Below, piece by piece: positions 23,367-28,498 of a DNA stretch of 28,498 nucleotides (the stretch's first letter is position 1; each line of letters begins with the position of its first letter). The position numbers and the translations under genes were made by a program. This DNA is from JBBIPA01 sp037443085. GTDB taxonomy: Bacteria > Chloroflexota > Dehalococcoidia > GIF9 > UBA5629. The stretch covers positions 1 to 28,498 of the forward strand of contig JBBIPA010000023.1 of the NCBI GenBank assembly GCA_037443085.1, written 5' to 3'. Below the pieces are notes generated by a model. The model saw only the letters and a list, made by a program, of their open reading frames with translations. It was not told the origin of the DNA and made no database searches.

Positions 23367-24002
23367 ATGAGCGAAATTAAAGTAATCTCTTTTGATGTTG
23401 AAGGAACACTGGTAACCACCGACTTCAGCTATGCCATCTGGTTCGAAGCTATCCCTCAAAAATACGCACAAAAGCACGGTATTCCTTTCGAGCAAGCTAA
23501 AAAAGTGGTCATGGCAGAATATGAGAAGGTCGGCGACCAGAGAGTGGAATGGTATGACATCAAATACTGGTTCCGTCAGTTCGACCTGGGCGATTATCAG
23601 CCTGCCATGGAGCAATACCAGAATAGAGTACAGTATTATCCTGAAGTTGCCGATATACTCACCTATCTGGGCAAGCGATATAAGCTTATCGCCGCCTCAG
23701 GCTCACCCAAAGAATTTCTGCGCCATTTGCTTCGAGACATTAAGCCACACTTTCATCGGGTCTTCTCTTCAATATCAGATTACCAGCAGGTGAAAACTCA
23801 CCAGTTTTATCTAAACCTGTGCCGGACGCTGGATGTCTTCCCCGGGCATGTCCTCCATATTGGCGATAACCTGCAATTTGACGTCATGACTCCGAAGGGC
23901 GTAGGTATTCAGGCGCTCTACCTAGACAGGAAAAAGGAGAATAATCACCAGGATTCGTTGACCGACTTGAAGCAACTGAAAGACCACTTACCCATCTCAT
24001 AA
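23367..24002 (+). CDS. HAD-superfamily hydrolase with DxE motif I
   Basis: A 211-residue HAD-fold protein. Motif I is FDVEGTLV, with nucleophile D10 and E12 in place of the usual second Asp, as also seen in the enolase-phosphatase group. Motif II is AASGSP, motif III Lys is near KTHQF, and motif IV is GDN (166-168) in HIGDNLQFDV. The cap (about 20-90) is helical (C1 type). It is likely a phosphatase on a small organic phosphate. Substrate is unknown. The ATG at 23367 lacks a strong ribosome site. The next gene follows after 29 bp in the same direction and may share its transcript. Confidence 0.86.
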   Translation: MSEIKVISFDVEGTLVTTDFSYAIWFEAIPQKYAQKHGIPFEQAKKVVMAEYEKVGDQRVEWYDIKYWFRQFDLGDYQPAMEQYQNRVQYYPEVADILTYLGKRYKLIAASGSPKEFLRHLLRDIKPHFHRVFSSISDYQQVKTHQFYLNLCRTLDVFPGHVLHIGDNLQFDVMTPKGVGIQALYLDRKKENNHQDSLTDLKQLKDHLPIS

Positions 24003-24031
24003 AAATAAGTCATGCCAGATATGTAATAGAA

Positions 24032-24874
24032 ATGGAAATAAAAATTACCACACTGTCGGAAAATACTGCGGGGGCATTTGACCTGCTGGGAGAATGGGGG
24101 CTGAGCATCCTGGTAGAAGCATATGGCGCCAGGGTACTGCTGGATACCGGCAGAGATATATCGGCCGTCCACAATGCGGACGAATTGAGTATAGACCTGG
24201 ATACTATTGATAAAATCGTCCTCAGCCATGGACACCATGACCATACCGGTGGCCTGCGAAACGTACTATCTAAAATGAACAGAAAAGGAATCGAGGTCAT
24301 TGCCCATCCCGACGTTTTCGCTCCCAAATATGCCCGCCGTCAGGGTATAGACCGCTTTGTGGGAATACCCTTCCCCCGAAAAGAATTAGAGGATGCTGGA
24401 GCTCATTTCCGACTGGCCACCGCACCCATTATCATCAATGACCACGTTCTAACCACCGGCGAAATCCCCATGGTCACTGGCTACGAGCAAGTTGACGCCG
24501 CACTTTATGTAAAAAAAGGCGATTCCTGGCAACCAGACCCCTTGGCTGACGACCTGGCGCTGATAATAAAGTCCACCGCAGGTCTCATCGTCATCTTAGG
24601 CTGTGCCCATTGTGGAGCCGTCAATACACTACTCCACGCCCAAGCGCTCACAGGCATAGATAAAATTCATACCGTCATCGGTGGCACTCACCTGTTCAAC
24701 GCCAATCGTGAACAGATTCAACTCACCATATCGGCGCTGAAACAATTTGGGGTGCAAAAGCTGGGCGTTTCTCACTGCACCGGCTTATCCACTGCAGCAC
24801 TGCTAGCACGGGAATTCGGTGACGCTTTCTTCTTTAACACTGCCGGCACACAGGTTATCATACCCATCGAGTAG
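24032..24874 (+). CDS. MBL-fold metallohydrolase, COG1237 type
   Basis: A 280-residue metallo-beta-lactamase-fold protein. The metal motif is H66-G-H68-H69-D70-H71 in LSHGHHDHTGGL. Further ligands are probably H195 in GCAHCGAVN and H262 in VSHCTGL (positions approximate). The layout matches the group annotated as 7,8-dihydropterin-6-methyl-4-(beta-D-ribofuranosyl)aminobenzene 5'-phosphate synthase, an archaeal methanopterin-pathway enzyme. Bacterial members are widespread and their substrate is mostly unproven, so the name should be read as family only. It lies 29 bp after the HAD gene and converges on the PfkB kinase gene with 55 bp between. Confidence 0.85.
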   Translation: MEIKITTLSENTAGAFDLLGEWGLSILVEAYGARVLLDTGRDISAVHNADELSIDLDTIDKIVLSHGHHDHTGGLRNVLSKMNRKGIEVIAHPDVFAPKYARRQGIDRFVGIPFPRKELEDAGAHFRLATAPIIINDHVLTTGEIPMVTGYEQVDAALYVKKGDSWQPDPLADDLALIIKSTAGLIVILGCAHCGAVNTLLHAQALTGIDKIHTVIGGTHLFNANREQIQLTISALKQFGVQKLGVSHCTGLSTAALLAREFGDAFFFNTAGTQVIIPIE

Positions 24875-24929
24875 ATTAGCTTAGCAGAGAAATCTAGCAG
24901 CCATTGCCGCAAAGAATAAATTTTAGCGA

Positions 24930-25859
24930 CTACAGCCTTTCCACCTTAACTAAAGGAAGCAGCCTTGCCACATCTTCGCGGTGGCAGAGCTCCACGCCCG
25001 GCGTCAGCGCAGTTGCCGTACCAGCAGCTACCGCCAGGCGAGCAGCTTCCTCGAGGCTGGCACCCTGACTCAGCCTCATCACCAATCCAGCTATTGTCGA
25101 GTCACCAGCGCCCACTGTACTATCCACCTTGACCGGAGGCGGCGTTAGCTTCAGCATTTGCTTCCCATCAGAAATTATCAGCGGATCCTTGCCCCGCGAA
25201 ATCGTCACAATCTCAATGCCCAGCGCCAGCAACGACTTTACCGCCTTGATAATCGCCCTGTCATTGTCTAGCTTGACTCCAAGTAATTCCGCAGCTTCAT
25301 GAGCATTTGGTTTAATAATATTAGGCTTGGCTTCTATCCCCTTTTTAAGCCAGGCATCATCAGAGTCAAGCACTGTCTTTATGCCGCGATTCCTGGCATC
25401 ATCAATCATCTGTCGATAAATATCATCGGGTATGCCTGGAGGAACGCTACCCGCCAAAACCAGGAAATCCGGCTTCGGCTGCATATTTCTTATCCTGCCC
25501 ACTAAATCTTCCAATTCTTCCTTCGAAATTAACGGGCCAGGCGCATCAATCCTGGTCTGGCGACGGGTTTGCCAGTCAGTGATAATGAAATTACTCCGTA
25601 TTTCGCCTTTAATCGGGGTGAAATCAAACGGAACACCCTGCTTTTGCAAAAGTTGTTTGAAGATGTCGCCATCAAAACCGCCTATAAAACCATAGGCAAT
25701 GGTCTCACCTCCCAGTTCATGAACAACCCGGGAAACATTGATGCCTTTGCCGCCAGGGTCACGGCGTAAGCTGGTCCACCGATTCGCTTCATCTAACACC
25801 AGACCATCCACGGTAACCGATTTGTCCAGCGTCGGGTTAAGAGTGACTGTAGCGATCAT
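24930..25859 (-). CDS. PfkB-family sugar-phosphate kinase (1-phosphofructokinase/tagatose-6-phosphate kinase type)
   Basis: A 309-residue kinase of the FruK/LacC/PfkB subgroup. The N-terminal TVTLNPTLDKSV is typical of this subgroup. The substrate motif is GGKGINVSRV (36-45), and the ATP/anion-hole motif GAGDS (250-254) has catalytic base D253. It phosphorylates fructose-1-phosphate, fructose-6-phosphate or tagatose-6-phosphate to the bisphosphate. Sequence alone does not decide which. Its ATG follows the pyruvate kinase stop directly (TAA-ATG), with AAGGTGGAG inside pyk as ribosome site, so translation is coupled. Its neighbour LacD-type aldolase would cleave its product. This favours tagatose-6-phosphate or fructose-6-phosphate as substrate over fructose-1-phosphate, since no fruA/PTS gene is present. 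Confidence 0.9.
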   Translation of the reverse strand: MIATVTLNPTLDKSVTVDGLVLDEANRWTSLRRDPGGKGINVSRVVHELGGETIAYGFIGGFDGDIFKQLLQKQGVPFDFTPIKGEIRSNFIITDWQTRRQTRIDAPGPLISKEELEDLVGRIRNMQPKPDFLVLAGSVPPGIPDDIYRQMIDDARNRGIKTVLDSDDAWLKKGIEAKPNIIKPNAHEAAELLGVKLDNDRAIIKAVKSLLALGIEIVTISRGKDPLIISDGKQMLKLTPPPVKVDSTVGAGDSTIAGLVMRLSQGASLEEAARLAVAAGTATALTPGVELCHREDVARLLPLVKVERL

Positions 25860-27299
25860 TTAAACTTTCTCCACCTTTAGCAAATTGGTGCGTCCTGAAA
25901 CACCAACAGGCACACCGCCAGTGATGACGACGAGGTCACCATCTTTGGCCAGCCCGGACTCTTTGGCTATCCCCGCCCCTTGAATGAACAGGTCGGTTAT
26001 TTTCGAAGCAGAGGCAACTTTAAAAGCCCGAACTCCCCAAGATAATGAAAGCTGTCTCCTGGTTACCTGGCTGGAGGTAATTGCCAGCACCGGCACTTCG
26101 GGGCGGTATTTAGCAACGCGCCGCGCTGTGCTCCCAGAAGAGGTAAAGGCAACGATGGCAGCCGCTCCCAGTTGATGCGCAGTATGGCAGGCAGCATAGC
26201 TAATAGCATCCTCTGTTTTTGGCTGAAGGTCCTTACCTTTGTTTGCCAGTATCTCCTCGTAAGGCAAAGCAGCTTCAGCCTCGAGGGCTACCTGTGCCAT
26301 CATGGATACAGCTTCAACCGGATACTGTCCAATAGCTGTTTCCTCGGACAACATAACAGCATCAGCACCATCAAAAATAGCATTCGCTACATCAGTAACT
26401 TCAGCGCGGGTGGGACGTGGTGCATCCACCATTGATTCCAACATCTGCGTAGCCACAATCACCGGCTTGCCCAGTCGGTTGCACTTCTGAATAATACGCT
26501 TCTGAACTACCGGTACTTTCTGTATAGGCAAATCGATGCCCAGGTCACCTCGGGCCACCATAACACCATCAGCCGCCTCCAGTATCTCATCTAGATTATT
26601 CAGCGCCTCATGCCGCTCTATCTTAGCGATGAGCATCAAGCTGGAATCTTTCTGCTGCAAAAATCGCCTGACTTTTAGAACATCTTCTGCTTCTCTAACA
26701 AAGGATATGGCCACAAAATCAACTTTATGCTCTACTCCGAAATTGAGGTGCCTCCAATCATCCTCCGTAATCGAAGTAATCCCCAGGTTAGCCCCTGGAA
26801 CATTAAAACCCTGATTATCCCCCAATCTACCACCGGTTATTACTTTACATTTGATATCATAGGTGGTTATGCCTGTTATCTCCAGCCTTACAGTGCCATC
26901 ACCCAGGAAGATAGTATCACCTAGCTTCACATGCTTGGGAAGATCGGGCAGGTCTACAGATACCTGATGCTCGTCGCCTAATACCTGCTTGGTGGTAATG
27001 ATAAACTCATCCTCCGCCCTTAACACTACCCCGCCCTTCTTAGTTTTGCCTGTCCGTTCTTTAGGGCCGGGAAGGTCCTGTAAAATAGCTATGGGCACAC
27101 CAACCTGGCCTGCTACTCGACGAAGCGTGCGGATACATCTAGCATGTTCTGTATTCGTACCGTGGGAAAAGTTAATCCGCGCCACATCCAGACCAGCCCT
27201 AAGCAGGTCGGCTATAACTGCGGTTGAATTACTGCTCGGACCAATGGTGCAGACTATCTTGGTTCTTCGAGGGTTACTACCAAGAATATCAGAAGACAT
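25860..27299 (-). CDS. pyk: Pyruvate kinase
   Basis: A 479-residue enzyme making pyruvate and ATP from phosphoenolpyruvate and ADP. The N-terminus TKIVCTIGPSS and ARINFSHG, the metal/PEP motif MVARGDLGIDLP, and the family signature with catalytic Lys (LMLIAKIERHEAL) are present. The B-domain lies between about residues 75 and 170. ATQMLESM and the C-terminal allosteric domain (about 350-479) complete a normal-length protein. There is no extra PEP-utiliser domain at the C-terminus. It is the middle gene of a three-gene operon, 9 bp after the aldolase gene and abutting the kinase gene. In an organism of this kind it may also help to set the PEP/pyruvate balance. Confidence 0.96.
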   Translation of the reverse strand: MSSDILGSNPRRTKIVCTIGPSSNSTAVIADLLRAGLDVARINFSHGTNTEHARCIRTLRRVAGQVGVPIAILQDLPGPKERTGKTKKGGVVLRAEDEFIITTKQVLGDEHQVSVDLPDLPKHVKLGDTIFLGDGTVRLEITGITTYDIKCKVITGGRLGDNQGFNVPGANLGITSITEDDWRHLNFGVEHKVDFVAISFVREAEDVLKVRRFLQQKDSSLMLIAKIERHEALNNLDEILEAADGVMVARGDLGIDLPIQKVPVVQKRIIQKCNRLGKPVIVATQMLESMVDAPRPTRAEVTDVANAIFDGADAVMLSEETAIGQYPVEAVSMMAQVALEAEAALPYEEILANKGKDLQPKTEDAISYAACHTAHQLGAAAIVAFTSSGSTARRVAKYRPEVPVLAITSSQVTRRQLSLSWGVRAFKVASASKITDLFIQGAGIAKESGLAKDGDLVVITGGVPVGVSGRTNLLKVEKV

Positions 27300-27308
27300 G
27301 CTATGCTC

Positions 27309-28304
27309 TTAATACATTTTATACCAGTTTTCCGGAACAGCAACCAGTTCATGAGGGCCTATGCCAAGTTTGCGATACCAGGGGACAGCGTGCCTAGTAG
27401 TTATTTCTACAAGTTTCTTTAGCCTGTCCGCCACAGTCGTCTTCAGATAGGCAAGCCTTTGCTCTCTATCAGCAAACCCCAACACCTCCTGCCAGATTGC
27501 CCTGCCCCCGAGAAATCCTGAGGCTCCTGCCTGGCAGGCTATTTTCACCTGCCAGGAGAAGGTTGGATAATCTACTCCAGCACTCAACAGCACCCAGGGT
27601 ACTCTCGAAACCTCGTTCAACTCCTGGCACACCTCTAGAGCTTTCGCCTCATCTTTCTCATAGTTGAGGTCAACAGGAAACTCCGCCTTAAGCACATCGA
27701 TTGGCAATGCCGTTATCTGACGGGCTGTCTCGATTACCAGCTCCGGCTTCCTGGCAGCAAACTGTGCCGGGTTAGCCTTCTCTGCCTCAACAGGATAGCT
27801 TACCGGCTCAACCAGAAGAGGTAAATCATGTTTGGTACATTCTTTCGCCACCGCTCGCACCGTTTCCAGTTGCTTTTTGGCGACCTTTGCCAGGTCTGGA
27901 CGATAATAGAGTAATATCTTAACTGCCGAGCCACCCATCCGCTTGATTTTCTCCACACTCCATCCATCCAGCAAAGTGGTCACTCGTCCTTCAGGATTAT
28001 TCTGATAGCCAGTAGCCTCCACACTCACCAGCAGGCCAGTATGGCCAGGCAGAGCTCCGCCAGCAATACTTTGAGCCGCGCCATAGACCGGGTCTAATAA
28101 CACGGCGCTGGCTTGGGGAGCTAACGCAGAGCAAATATCCAACTTCCACTCCACCATCTCTTTATAGCCGATTTTTTTGCCCAGCTCTTTCTCAATAGCA
28201 GACTGCAGTGAACCACGATGGTCGAGAGCACAGATAACAAAAACCCCGTCAGTGGTTGAAATTTGCTGCAAGCCTCTAATCTTTCCGATACTAAGATTGC
28301 TCAT
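27309..28304 (-). CDS. lacD: Class I LacD-type aldolase (tagatose-1,6-bisphosphate aldolase family)
   Basis: A 331-residue Schiff-base aldolase of the DeoC/LacD family. In residue numbers counted from the longer ATG at 28310, the candidate Schiff-base lysine is K208 in PIDVLKAEFPV. Glutamate E168 in LLVEPVSY and the N-terminal ALDHRGSL (28-35) complete the pattern seen in Gram-positive LacD. It cleaves tagatose-1,6-bisphosphate and, in LacD enzymes, also fructose-1,6-bisphosphate to triose phosphates. Sulfofructose-1-phosphate aldolase (YihT) belongs to the same family and is an alternative. I prefer ATG 28304 because GGGGAG (28316-28311) lies 6 bases upstream of it but directly abuts ATG 28310. 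It is the first gene of the lacD-pyk-kinase operon. Confidence 0.9.
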   Translation of the reverse strand: MSNLSIGKIRGLQQISTTDGVFVICALDHRGSLQSAIEKELGKKIGYKEMVEWKLDICSALAPQASAVLLDPVYGAAQSIAGGALPGHTGLLVSVEATGYQNNPEGRVTTLLDGWSVEKIKRMGGSAVKILLYYRPDLAKVAKKQLETVRAVAKECTKHDLPLLVEPVSYPVEAEKANPAQFAARKPELVIETARQITALPIDVLKAEFPVDLNYEKDEAKALEVCQELNEVSRVPWVLLSAGVDYPTFSWQVKIACQAGASGFLGGRAIWQEVLGFADREQRLAYLKTTVADRLKKLVEITTRHAVPWYRKLGIGPHELVAVPENWYKMY

Positions 28305-28339
28305 ATTCATCTCCCCGCTATATGCTGACGGTTAACAAA

Positions 28340-28368
28340 ACTATATCGTTTTACTACCGATTTATCAA
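28340..28368 (-). promoter_or_regulatory. Promoter of the aldolase-pyk-kinase operon
   Basis: On the minus strand TTGATA (28368-28363) is followed after 17 bp by TATAGT (28345-28340). The expected start near 28333 leaves a leader of about 30 bases with a normal Shine-Dalgarno. Confidence 0.62.
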
Positions 28369-28498
28369 GTTAATCAAGCTAATATTATGGTACAATAGAA
28401 AATAATCTCAGGCTCGTAATCACCAATACATTATCGCTTTGCCTGGCATACTAACAACGAGTCTTGATTCATTCTAATACAGAGGCCAGAGTTTTTAA

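Noticed and set aside
1..28498. Mobile elements, prophage, CRISPR array or riboswitch
   Set aside because: I found no transposase or integrase, no spaced identical repeats beyond the two 14-bp copies at 8351, and no leader long and structured enough to support a riboswitch call.

Overview
The window reads as a compact bacterial chromosome segment of mid G+C content. The best guess is an uncultured member of class Dehalococcoidia (Chloroflexota). The main reason is a bacterial Elp3 (radical SAM plus GNAT), a gene known from Dehalococcoides but rare in bacteria. Other reasons are several archaeal-flavoured families (HTH_45-like winged helix, COG1237-type metallo-beta-lactamase fold, PAC2, RCK/Usp/APC cluster) and a lipoprotein-anchored oligopeptide ABC system. 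This assignment is inference, because no rRNA is present. Coding density is very high. No stretch over 300 bases lacks a gene, and I see no insertion sequence, phage gene or CRISPR array.

Layout. 1-70: 5' part of a tRNA-His gene on the minus strand, cut by the window edge. 226-4187 (+): an apparent operon of an APC-type permease, a Usp-fold protein, two TrkA/RCK-type NAD-binding proteins and prephenate dehydratase. 4194-4682 (-): a HIT hydrolase. 4830-6562 (+): a PAC2 protein and a FAH-family enzyme whose reading frame is broken near its N-terminus. 6669-9130 (+): four small or unknown proteins, namely an HEAAH putative metallopeptidase, a conserved unknown with a possible winged helix, an HTH_45-like regulator and a ribbon-helix-helix-like protein. 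9276-10940 (+): a GH3-family acyl-adenylating enzyme followed by a strong terminator. 11109-14141 (+): a 1010-residue membrane sensor with GGDEF and HD-GYP domains. 14138-14788 (-) and 14830-16200 (+): a Trm9/ABH8-like methyltransferase and Elp3, divergently arranged 41 bp apart. 16206-21904 (-): a complete opp-type operon (A-B-C-D-F). 22072-23229 (-): a radical SAM protein. 23367-24874 (+): a HAD phosphatase-like protein and an MBL-fold protein. 24930-28304 (-): a tight sugar-phosphate operon of LacD-type aldolase, pyruvate kinase and a PfkB kinase.

The most interesting unit is elp3 beside a Trm9-like methyltransferase. In eukaryotes Elp3 makes the cm5U34 side chain on tRNA and Trm9 methylates it to mcm5U, so this pair suggests a bacterial mcm5U-type wobble pathway. 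Second is the permease/Usp/RCK/RCK cluster, which looks like an ion or amino-acid transporter with separately encoded nucleotide-sensing subunits. A third pattern is that several first genes have a recognisable promoter so close to the start codon, and no Shine-Dalgarno, that their mRNAs should be leaderless or nearly so.
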